Positions 7,539-14,071 of a stretch of 29,370 bases of DNA are shown here, piece after piece (position 1 is the stretch's first letter; each line of letters begins with the position of its first letter). The position numbers were made by a program, and so were the translations under genes. The notes beneath the pieces were generated by a model that worked only from the letters and a program-made list of their open reading frames with translations, made no database searches and was not told the origin of the DNA. Source of the stretch: CAYLUN01 sp964386865 (GTDB lineage: Bacteria > Verrucomicrobiota > Kiritimatiellia > RFP12 > UBA1067); assembly GCA_964386865.1 (NCBI GenBank), contig CAYLUN010000070.1:1-29370 (forward strand), in the 5' to 3' direction.

Positions 7539-8839
7539 AGCGACTGGTTTTCCCGGATCACTTCGTCCTCGATCGCCTGAACGCGCGTCCGAAGGTCTTC
7601 CGTGACGCCCGTCGCCTGCGCGCCCGAAACCGCCCCGTAAGAGCCGGGCGTGACGAGGCGCATGGTCATGAAGATCACGATCTGCGAGGTGAAGGTCTTG
7701 GTCTGCTTGTACTGGAAGAGCAGTCCGAGAAGGGGTATGTCCGCCAGATACGGCACGCGGCGCTCGGTGATGCGCTGCTCCTGACGCATCAGGCCGCCGA
7801 TGGTGATGAGCTCGTTGTCGTTCGCCTCGAGCTCGGTGCTAGCGCTGCGAACCACGATCACGGGCGTCTCAAACCCCCCCGTGTCGACGGTGCGCGACGA
7901 GCTGGAAACCTCGGGGTTGACTTTGACGCGGATGAGCTTGCCCGCGATCATGACCGGGGTCACGATGAGCTTGACGCCCACGTTCTCGAACCGCGTGGAG
8001 ATGCTCTCGCTGCTGCCCGTAATGGTCCGCGACAGCACGGGGACCTTCTCGCCCGTCGTGATGTTCCCGCTGGCGCCGCGCCGGATCACCAGGTTGGGCG
8101 ACGACAGGATGCGGGCGTGCCCCTTCTCCTGGAGGTAATTGATCATCGCCCAGATCTTGACCTGATCGACGCCCACGAACGACCAGAGGTGCCCGTCGGA
8201 GCCCTTGCCCGCGGAGAAGGTGTCCGTCAGGTCTTCGGTGCCCGAACTGTCCGCGGTGTCGGTCAGCAGCAGCTCCTGAAAGATCTTCCGAACCGTGTCG
8301 GACGAGTCCGTTTTGGCGAACCCCATGTTGACGTCGCGCGTGAGGTTGTCGCTGATTTCCAGCTCCACGATCCGCGCCTCGACCAACACCTGCGCCACCG
8401 GCTGGTCAGCCTGCTCCAAGATCAGCTTCAGCTGCGGCAGGCGGGCGGGCATGTCGGAAACCACCACGACATCGTCCTCGTCGCTGCAGGCCACCTGTCC
8501 GGAGGGCGTGAGGAAGTTCTCGAGCAGCCGGCGCATCGTCTCGGCTGCCACGTACTTGCACCGGTAGAAGTAGACCTCCGCGTTCTCGCTGTCCACCTTC
8601 AGGAACTGCTCGAGCAGCCGCGTATAGTCGGCCGCGTCCGCCGCAGGAACCGAGGCGGGGGGCTGCAGGGCGTCCGCGCCCGCCAGCTCCCCAGGCGCCT
8701 CTCCCTGAGCGGAGTCGGCGCGCGCAGGCTCTCGCGACGAGCGGCGGTGCCGCCCGTCCGACTGCCCGTCCTGCGAGAACGCGAGCCCGGCGCATGCCGC
8801 GCACGCCATCCCCGCCAGCATTCCGCGCGTGATACGCAT
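7520..8839 (-). CDS. Secretin-family outer-membrane protein (GspD/PilQ-like, short)
   Basis: This 439-residue protein has a Sec signal (cleavage probably near FSQDG), a low-complexity linker, a small periplasmic N-domain (YFYRCKYVAAETMRRLLENFL ... VVVSDMPARLPQLKLIL, ~90-145) and the C-terminal secretin domain from ~150. The secretin signature VPYLADIPLLGLLF is at ~362-375 and the segments ITTGEKVPVLS and VGVKLIVTPVM are also typical. Secretins form multimeric outer-membrane gates for type II/III secretion, type IV pili or phage export. It has only one clear N-domain and is shorter than GspD (~650 residues). Its neighbours are a zinc-ribbon/EIIA protein upstream (6-base gap) and a membrane-fusion lipoprotein downstream, not the usual Gsp genes. 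Confidence 0.92.
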   Translation of the reverse strand: MRITRGMLAGMACAACAGLAFSQDGQSDGRHRRSSREPARADSAQGEAPGELAGADALQPPASVPAADAADYTRLLEQFLKVDSENAEVYFYRCKYVAAETMRRLLENFLTPSGQVACSDEDDVVVVSDMPARLPQLKLILEQADQPVAQVLVEARIVELEISDNLTRDVNMGFAKTDSSDTVRKIFQELLLTDTADSSGTEDLTDTFSAGKGSDGHLWSFVGVDQVKIWAMINYLQEKGHARILSSPNLVIRRGASGNITTGEKVPVLSRTITGSSESISTRFENVGVKLIVTPVMIAGKLIRVKVNPEVSSSSRTVDTGGFETPVIVVRSASTELEANDNELITIGGLMRQEQRITERRVPYLADIPLLGLLFQYKQTKTFTSQIVIFMTMRLVTPGSYGAVSGAQATGVTEDLRTRVQAIEDEVIRENQSLWKELP

Positions 8840-8845
8840 AAGACC

Positions 8846-9679
8846 TTACTTGATCGAGTAGCGGGTGGACTTCGTGAGCGCCTTCCAGAGCTGCTCCGGC
8901 GTCTCCGCCAGCAAGATCGCCTCGCGGTTCTGCTCCTTCAGGAACGTCTCGGTCAGCCCCGACATCAGGCGCAGGTAGAAGGCGCTCACCGCCGTGGGAA
9001 TCGTGATGAGGAAGACGATGTTGACCATGCTTCCCGCGTCGTCGAACTTAACGCCCGTCTTCGAAACGCCCAGCGAAAGCGTCAGGCCGCCGCCCTCCAC
9101 GCCGCGCACGTGCGGAAAGGCCAGCCCGTTCTCCATGGCCGTGCTCAGCACCGCTTCGCGCTCCAGCGCCTGCTCGACCAGCTTGTCGGCGCCCGAGATG
9201 AAGCTCATCTCCTCCATCACCTTCGCCAGCTCCGCGATCGCCTCGGCGCCCGTCTTCGCCTTCAGGTTGGGCACCATCAGCGACTCCGCAGAAAAGCGCG
9301 AGATGCCCGACTTGCGCGGCTCGGTGCGGCTGGGCGCCTCGCCCACCCACCGCGGCGCGTCGCTCTCCTCGTACAGGATGCGGGCGCAGCTCGGGCAGTT
9401 CTGGATCTGCTTGCAGAGGCGCACGGCCTGCACCTGGCTGATCGGCATGCGCATTCCACAGATCGCGCAGCACCCGTTGTACATGGGCGCCATGACGATG
9501 TGGTCCTTCTTGTACAGGCGCTGGTAGAGCGATTTCACGTCGGGCGGCAGCTTGTCGGTAAGGTCATCGATCGAGTCATTGAGGCGATCCATGTGGCTGC
9601 CATCGCCCGTGGTTCGGTGCTCGTCGCGGATGAGCACCAACTCCTGAAGCTGGTTCATATGGTTGATGAGACTTTGCAT
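8846..9679 (-). CDS. Fusion of coiled coil/C4 zinc ribbon with PTS EIIA (fructose/Ntr type)
   Basis: This 277-residue protein has three parts. Residues 1-65 are a charged helical region (probable coiled coil). Residues ~68-103 form a C4 zinc ribbon with CAIC (Cys71/74) and CPSC (Cys95/98) followed by ARILY, resembling the zf-RING_7/CT398-type zinc ribbon. Residues ~130-277 match PTS EIIA of the fructose/nitrogen class: ALEREAVLSTAMENGLAFPH contains the phosphorylatable His190. It is therefore likely to be a regulatory phosphoprotein in the cytoplasm rather than a sugar importer, since no EIIB/EIIC genes are nearby. It is the first gene of an operon with the secretin and the adaptor protein, which suggests control of that export system. 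A strong promoter lies at 9753-9781 and AAGGAA serves as ribosome-binding site. Confidence 0.85.
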   Translation of the reverse strand: MQSLINHMNQLQELVLIRDEHRTTGDGSHMDRLNDSIDDLTDKLPPDVKSLYQRLYKKDHIVMAPMYNGCCAICGMRMPISQVQAVRLCKQIQNCPSCARILYEESDAPRWVGEAPSRTEPRKSGISRFSAESLMVPNLKAKTGAEAIAELAKVMEEMSFISGADKLVEQALEREAVLSTAMENGLAFPHVRGVEGGGLTLSLGVSKTGVKFDDAGSMVNIVFLITIPTAVSAFYLRLMSGLTETFLKEQNREAILLAETPEQLWKALTKSTRYSIK

Positions 9680-9752
9680 GCGTTCCTTTCCTTAGAGACG
9701 CGCCAGCCAGACAGGCTCCAGGCCAACACATCCTCGCATAAACTTGTTTTGT

Positions 9753-9781
9753 ATTTTGACCCAAAAATGGTTCGGTGTCAA
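9753..9781 (-). promoter_or_regulatory. Sigma70-like promoter of the EIIA-secretin-adaptor operon
   Basis: On the minus strand a perfect TTGACA (9776-9781) is followed after 17 bases by CAAAAT (9753-9758). The spacer is AT-rich. The transcript would have a leader of about 65 bases before the ATG at 9679. Two more TTGACA copies lie just upstream in a tandem repeat (9784-9809). Confidence 0.6.
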
Positions 9782-9783
9782 TG

Positions 9784-9809
9784 CCTTGTCAACGGGCCTT
9801 GTCAACGGG
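9784..9809. repeat. Tandem 13-bp repeat carrying extra TTGACA boxes
   Basis: CCTTGTCAACGGG occurs twice without a gap (9784-9796 and 9797-9809). On the minus strand each copy contains TTGACA, adding to the promoter -35 box at 9776-9781. The repeat lies immediately downstream of the pdxB stop codon and upstream of the EIIA gene. Confidence 0.85.
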
Positions 9810-9814
9810 GGGCG

Positions 9815-10963
9815 TCACCCCCTTGCGAAACCGAGCCCGCCCACCTTGCCCAGAAGCGGCTCCGACGCGTTGGCGAGGCACGCGCGCGTGGAGGTGAACT
9901 CGCGCCGCACCGGGTAGCTGCTGCGCTGGGCGTCGAAGGCCGCGGCGCGGGCCTCGGCGTCGCCCGAGCAGGAGTCTTTCAGCCGGCGCGAGTCGGCCTC
10001 GATATCGTAGACGCTCAACACCAGCTCGCGCAGCACGTCCTCGTCGCGGCGTCCGGCCGCGTCCGCCCGCACGAGCGGCACGGGCGGCGGCGGCAGCGCG
10101 AACGGACACTCCGCCTTCCGGCCGAAGTAGTCGCACGCGCGGCGGTAGACGATGGCCGTGCCGTTGACCTTGCCCTCGTAGGAGTGGCCGGCGATGTGCG
10201 GCGTGGCGAGATCGACCCGCGCCAGCAGATCCGCCCGGTAGGCTGGCTCGCCTTCCCAGCAGTCGATCACCGCGTGCGACACGCGCGTGCCGAGCGCGGC
10301 GAGCAGCGCGCCGGTCTCGATGACCGGGCCGCGGGCCGCGTTGAGGAAGACCACGCCGGGCCGCATCCGCGCGAACTGCTCCGCGCGCAAGAGATGGTGC
10401 GTGGCGTCCGGGCCTGCTTGGGTCAGCGGCACATGGCAGGTGACGATATCGGACTCCGCCAGCACCTGCTCCAGCGGCACGAAGCTCTGCGCTTCGGCGT
10501 CGGCGGGGTCGCGCTGCCGCGGCGGGTCGTTCGCGAGCACGCGCAGGCCGAGCGCGCGCGCGTGCCTGCAGACCCGGCGGCCCACGTTGCCGACGCCGAC
10601 GACGCCGATCGTCTTGCCTTCCAGCGTCAGACCGCTGCGCCCGCCGAGCCAGAGAAGCGCGGCCGTCACGTAGTTGGCGACGCTCTCCGCGTTACAGCCG
10701 GGGGCGGCCGACCAGACGATCCCGCGCGACTCCAGATAGGGGATGTCAATATGGTCGGTGCCGATCACGCCCGAGCCGTAGAAGCGCACGGCGCTGCCGT
10801 CCAGCAGGGCGCGGTTGACCGTCGTGGTCGAGCGCGTGATCAGCGCGTCCGCGCCGCGCACGTCCTCGGGCGCGATCTGCCGTCCGCCTTTCAGCGTCAC
10901 CTCGCCCAGCGTGCCGAAAGCCTCGGCCGCATAGGGCATGTTCTTATCGCATACTATTTTCAT
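9815..10963 (-). CDS. pdxB: Erythronate-4-phosphate dehydrogenase
   Basis: The ATG at 10963 gives 382 residues beginning MKIVCDKNMPYAAEAFGTLGE, which closely follows the start of known PdxB; the frame upstream crosses repeats and is not coding. It has the D-2-hydroxyacid dehydrogenase layout with the NAD motif GVGNVG (123-128) and catalytic Arg211 (NAARG), Glu237 (WEGEP) and His256 (PHIAG). A C-terminal region of ~90 residues (ending near LLGKVGGLGF) is the PdxB dimerisation domain and separates it from SerA or simple hydroxyacid dehydrogenases. It oxidises 4-phosphoerythronate in the DXP-dependent pathway to pyridoxal phosphate. It is downstream of the siroheme decarboxylase and SOD genes; the 89-base gap is filled with repeats. 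Confidence 0.9.
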   Translation of the reverse strand: MKIVCDKNMPYAAEAFGTLGEVTLKGGRQIAPEDVRGADALITRSTTTVNRALLDGSAVRFYGSGVIGTDHIDIPYLESRGIVWSAAPGCNAESVANYVTAALLWLGGRSGLTLEGKTIGVVGVGNVGRRVCRHARALGLRVLANDPPRQRDPADAEAQSFVPLEQVLAESDIVTCHVPLTQAGPDATHHLLRAEQFARMRPGVVFLNAARGPVIETGALLAALGTRVSHAVIDCWEGEPAYRADLLARVDLATPHIAGHSYEGKVNGTAIVYRRACDYFGRKAECPFALPPPPVPLVRADAAGRRDEDVLRELVLSVYDIEADSRRLKDSCSGDAEARAAAFDAQRSSYPVRREFTSTRACLANASEPLLGKVGGLGFARG

Positions 10964-10982
10964 GGGGCGAGTGGGTTGGAAA

Positions 10983-11027
10983 GGTTCACGGTTCAACGGT
11001 TGGAGAGGTTCACGGTTCAGCGGTTGG
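10983..11027 (-). repeat. Two tandem copies of the AACCGCTGAACCG element
   Basis: Two 21-bp copies (10983-11003 and 11007-11027) with 24-base periodicity differ at one position; read on the minus strand the second is identical to 5209-5229 and 24685-24705. Degenerate partial copies flank them on both sides. They fill the spacer between the AhbAB gene and pdxB and include no clear ribosome-binding site for pdxB. Confidence 0.85.
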
Positions 11028-11052
11028 GAGATGTTCGGCGGTTGGGGGCAGC

Positions 11053-12087
11053 TCAGAAGAACTGCATGCTGGTCTTCTTGTACTCGGTGAGCGAGAGCAG
11101 CAGCTGCCCGCTGGGCAGGCCCGCCTCGCGCGAGATCCGCGTGAACAGAGCCTGCGTCTCCTCCCACGTCGGGGTATGGATCATCGCATAGAGCCGGAAC
11201 GGGAAGCGCTCCGTCCGCGGGCGCTCGTAGCAGTGGGTCACCTCCGGAAACAGGGCCACGCGGCGCCCGAACTCCAGCGCCTCCGCCTGCGGCACGTCCC
11301 AGCAGCACATGCCGTTGGCCTTGAAGCCGATCTCACGGTGGCGCAGAAGCAGGCCGACGCGCCGCATGACACCGCACGCCTGCCACTCGCGGAGCTGCGC
11401 CAGCAAGTCGCCTTCCGTTCGCCCGGCCGCCTCGGCGACCGCGGCGAAGAAGCGCTCGCACACCGGCAAATGGCCCTGCAGGCGGCGGACCAGCGCCTGC
11501 TGGGAGTCGTCGAGGGCGTAGACGAGGGACGTCTCTTGCGGCACCACAGGAGAGCGGGGCTCCACGCGCTCGTCGCGGTCGCGCGTGCGGACGTCGAAAA
11601 CCACGTCGATCTTAAACCGCAGCAGCGCGGGCAGTTCGTCGATCGCGTGCGGCGCGCAATCGGCGCGCAGCGCGTCGAGCGACTCGGCGAACGTCGCGGA
11701 AGGGGCGGCCAGCGTAAACCACAGGTTGGGCCACACGCGCCCCGCCGGCCCTCCGGGCGAGGCGGTCGGCAGCTCGCCGGGCCAGCCCCGCTCGTAGGCG
11801 TGGGTGACGCCGCGCACGGCGGCCACCTTCTTGGCGATCGCGGGCAGCGCCTCGCGCGGCAGCAGCATCGAGCAGAGCGCGCTGCGGTAGCCCAGCCGCC
11901 GCGCGTCGAACACGGCGCCGAAGCGGCGCGCGTCCCGCGAGGACAGCAGGCGGCGGACCAGCGCCAGCACGGTCTCCTCCGACAGCCCGCAGCCCGCGCC
12001 CAGCTCCGCGAACGGGCGCTCGGCCAGCGGTATTCCCCGCTGCAGCGCCACCAGCGCCGCAGCCTCGCTCTCAGTCCAGTCCTCCAT
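11053..12087 (-). CDS. ahbAB: Fused siroheme decarboxylase AhbA-AhbB (Lrp/AsnC-like)
   Basis: The ATG at 12087 with a G-rich ribosome-binding site is preferred to the TTG six bases earlier; this gives 344 residues. Two homologous halves are visible. The first (~1-165) has an HTH-like region, RRFGAVFDARRLGYRSA, GVTHAYER and PNLWFTL. The second (~190-344) repeats this as RRVGLLLRHREIGFKANGM, EVTHCYERP and FRLYAMIH, and ends in KKTSMQFF. These are the hallmarks of siroheme decarboxylase subunits AhbA and AhbB (related to NirD/L/G/H), which remove two acetate carboxyls from siroheme to give didecarboxysiroheme for heme d1 or the alternative heme pathway. Normally the two are separate chains. No AhbC/AhbD gene was identified nearby. 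It follows the SOD gene by 13 bases. Confidence 0.82.
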   Translation of the reverse strand: MEDWTESEAAALVALQRGIPLAERPFAELGAGCGLSEETVLALVRRLLSSRDARRFGAVFDARRLGYRSALCSMLLPREALPAIAKKVAAVRGVTHAYERGWPGELPTASPGGPAGRVWPNLWFTLAAPSATFAESLDALRADCAPHAIDELPALLRFKIDVVFDVRTRDRDERVEPRSPVVPQETSLVYALDDSQQALVRRLQGHLPVCERFFAAVAEAAGRTEGDLLAQLREWQACGVMRRVGLLLRHREIGFKANGMCCWDVPQAEALEFGRRVALFPEVTHCYERPRTERFPFRLYAMIHTPTWEETQALFTRISREAGLPSGQLLLSLTEYKKTSMQFF

Positions 12088-12100
12088 CGGCAAGCCCCCG

Positions 12101-12820
12101 CTAGTTCGCCCGCTTGAAATTCTCGGCGGCGAACGCCCAGTTGAGCCGCTGCTCGATCACGGCCTTCACGTAGTCCGCGCGGCGGTTCTGCCAGTCGAGG
12201 TAGTAGGCGTGCTCCCACACGTCGATGGTCACGAGCGGGGTCACCCCCTGGGTCAGCGGCGTCTCGGCGTTCGGCGTCTTGACGGCTTTGATCTGGCCCT
12301 TGTCCGCGACCAGCCACGCCCAGCCGCTGCCGAACTGCGTCAGGGCCGCGTCGGTCAGGGCCGCCTTGCAGGCGTCGAGCGAGCCGAAGGACTGTTTGAG
12401 CGCCTCCGCGAGCGCGGCCGGCGGCTCGCCCCCGCCCGTAGGCGACAGGGAACGCCAGTAGAACGTGTGGTTCCAGATCTGGGCGGCGTTGTTGAAGATC
12501 GCCGCCTGCGCGGCCTGCCCGGCGGCGGCCCTGATGACATCCTCCAGCGGCTTGCCCGCGAGCGGAGTGCCGGCCGTCAGCTTGTTGAGCGTGTTCACGT
12601 AGGTCTGGTGGTGCTTGCCGTAGTGGAAGCTCAGCGTCTGGGCGGAGATCACGGGCGCCAGCGCGTCCTGCGCGAAGGGCAGCTCAGGCAGCGCAAACGC
12701 GGCTGCGGCTGCGTCCGCCGCCCGCGCGCCGCTCGCAGCGGCTGCGGCTGCGCCAGCGGTGGCCGCCACAAATGCCCGCCTCGTGAGGCCGGCGCGTCCG
12801 AAAGACTTGAGTTGTTGCAT
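12101..12820 (-). CDS. sodB: Tat-exported iron superoxide dismutase
   Basis: This 239-residue protein is about 40 residues longer at the N-terminus than cytoplasmic SodB. The extension has a twin-arginine signal (LTRRAFVAA, residues 12-20) followed by an Ala-rich hydrophobic stretch. The catalytic part shows the four metal ligands: His66 (FHYGKHH), His118 (WNHTFYW), Asp200 and His204 (DVWEHAYY). The AAQIWNHTFYW segment and the GSGWAWLV phrase favour the Fe-type class, although metal choice cannot be proved from sequence. It dismutates superoxide to oxygen and hydrogen peroxide, here presumably in the periplasm. It sits 66 bases after lepB and directly before the AhbAB gene. A GGAAAGGAAG ribosome-binding site is present. 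Confidence 0.93.
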   Translation of the reverse strand: MQQLKSFGRAGLTRRAFVAATAGAAAAAASGARAADAAAAAFALPELPFAQDALAPVISAQTLSFHYGKHHQTYVNTLNKLTAGTPLAGKPLEDVIRAAAGQAAQAAIFNNAAQIWNHTFYWRSLSPTGGGEPPAALAEALKQSFGSLDACKAALTDAALTQFGSGWAWLVADKGQIKAVKTPNAETPLTQGVTPLVTIDVWEHAYYLDWQNRRADYVKAVIEQRLNWAFAAENFKRAN

Positions 12821-12886
12821 GGTCTTCCTTTCCGTGGCTCAAGGCCACCAGGGTTCATGTGAGGGACAAAATGCGTGTGCCCGAGC

Positions 12887-14029
12887 TCAGCGGATACGCC
12901 CCAGGCGCGGCGAGGTGAAGGGCCAGTAGACCACCGTGGCGGGGCCGAGCAGGTTGCGCTCAGGCACGGAGCCCCAGTAGCGGCTGTCGAAGCTGTTGAA
13001 CGAGTTGTCGCCCATCGCGTAGTACTGGTCGCCGGCGAGCCTCACGGTGTCCGTCTCCTCCACCAAGCTCTGCGTGCTGCAGCGCTGGCCGCCCGGGTTG
13101 AACCCCGCGTAGGCGGGCGCCCACGGCGCGAGCTTCTCGCGGCGGGAGATCTGGCCGACGCGCTCAGGCTCCGCCACGGCCACGCCGTCCACCAGCAGGT
13201 TCGGCGCCCGGATCTGCAGCGTTTCGTTCGGGAGGCCCATCATGCGCTTGATGTAGTGCGTGCCCTGCTGCAGCGCCCGGATGCCCGTCGTGGAGAAGAC
13301 CATGACCTCGCCGCGCGTCGGGTGGCAGAAGTTCCACTTCCAGCGGTTGACGAAAACGAAGTCGCCGGAGATCACCACGCCGGACCACAGCACGTCGCCG
13401 GCCTTGACGGTCGCGCCGTTCCGGACGCCGCCGATCAGCCCGCTGCGGTCACGCGCGACGACGTCGTTCGGCACGTAGTGCGGCACGCCGCCCACGATCA
13501 CCGGCGTGTACCCGGGCTTCTTGCTGGCGTCGCCGCCCGAGAACATGACCGTGCCGCGCGCCTTGGACCGCACGATCTTGAACGACTCGCCCGTGACGAG
13601 CCACTTCGCGAACTTGAGCGGCTGGACGTCCAGCACGCCCGCGTCGGAGGGCGGGCGCGGCTCGGAGTGGATGCCGTACAGCGCGGGCTGCATCGAGCCG
13701 GTCGGGATTTTGAAAGGCTGGTAGAAGTAGGCGCGAAAGGCCATGGCCACCGAGATGGCGATCACGAGCACGTCGAAGTTTTCGCGCCAGCCGGCCAGCG
13801 GCTTGGGCGGGCTCAGCTTGTTGATGCAGGCCTCGAGCGCTGTTCCGGCGGCCTCCATGGCCGCGCCGTCGCCCGCGCGATAGGCGCCGGCCGCCTGGCT
13901 GACGTGCTCGCCGAGGAACGCCAGCTCGCCCACGTTCATCACGTCCTCGCGGCTGCACCTCAGCGTCCGGGCGTGGTGCAGCAGCGACTTGAGCTGCTTG
14001 CGGATCTTGCGCGTCTCAAAAAAATTCAT
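12887..14029 (-). CDS. lepB: Signal peptidase I
   Basis: This 380-residue S26-family protease has a membrane segment at ~86-100, the catalytic serine in PTGSMQPAL (Ser112), the general-base lysine in HYIKRMMGLPNE (Lys261) and the conserved box GDNSFNSFDSRYWG (~340-353). It cleaves signal peptides from exported proteins at the outer face of the inner membrane. Compared with E. coli LepB (324 residues) it has an ~80-residue cytoplasmic N-terminal domain and a long insertion between the serine and lysine boxes. It lies 42 bases downstream of lepA, the same gene order as the lepA-lepB operon of E. coli. Confidence 0.94.
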   Translation of the reverse strand: MNFFETRKIRKQLKSLLHHARTLRCSREDVMNVGELAFLGEHVSQAAGAYRAGDGAAMEAAGTALEACINKLSPPKPLAGWRENFDVLVIAISVAMAFRAYFYQPFKIPTGSMQPALYGIHSEPRPPSDAGVLDVQPLKFAKWLVTGESFKIVRSKARGTVMFSGGDASKKPGYTPVIVGGVPHYVPNDVVARDRSGLIGGVRNGATVKAGDVLWSGVVISGDFVFVNRWKWNFCHPTRGEVMVFSTTGIRALQQGTHYIKRMMGLPNETLQIRAPNLLVDGVAVAEPERVGQISRREKLAPWAPAYAGFNPGGQRCSTQSLVEETDTVRLAGDQYYAMGDNSFNSFDSRYWGSVPERNLLGPATVVYWPFTSPRLGRIR

Positions 14030-14051
14030 GTCGGTTGTCCAATCCGAAACC

Positions 14052-14071
14052 GGGCGACTGGTTATTCGCCC
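14052..14071 (-). repeat. Hairpin between lepA and lepB
   Basis: GGGCGA (14052-14057) pairs with TCGCCC (14066-14071) around an 8-base loop, directly after the lepA stop codon. No U-run follows, so it is more likely a REP-like or mRNA-stabilising hairpin than a terminator. It resembles the short GGGCGAAT-type palindromes dispersed in many genomes, but only one copy was noticed here. Confidence 0.45.

Noticed and set aside
9680..9750. Sigma54 promoter (GG-N10-GC) upstream of the EIIA gene
   Set aside because: I looked for the -24/-12 TGGCAC and TTGC boxes because of the EIIA domain; only a poor half match exists, whereas a TTGACA-N17 promoter is clear.
8117..11191. 1024-residue plus-strand open frame
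   Set aside because: It runs antisense across the secretin, EIIA and pdxB genes, which have clear family motifs; its Arg/His/Leu-rich translation has no recognisable domain and reflects GC-rich codon use.
12834..12848. Terminator hairpin upstream of the SOD gene
   Set aside because: The stem is only five or six pairs (GTGGC/GCCAC) and no T-run follows.
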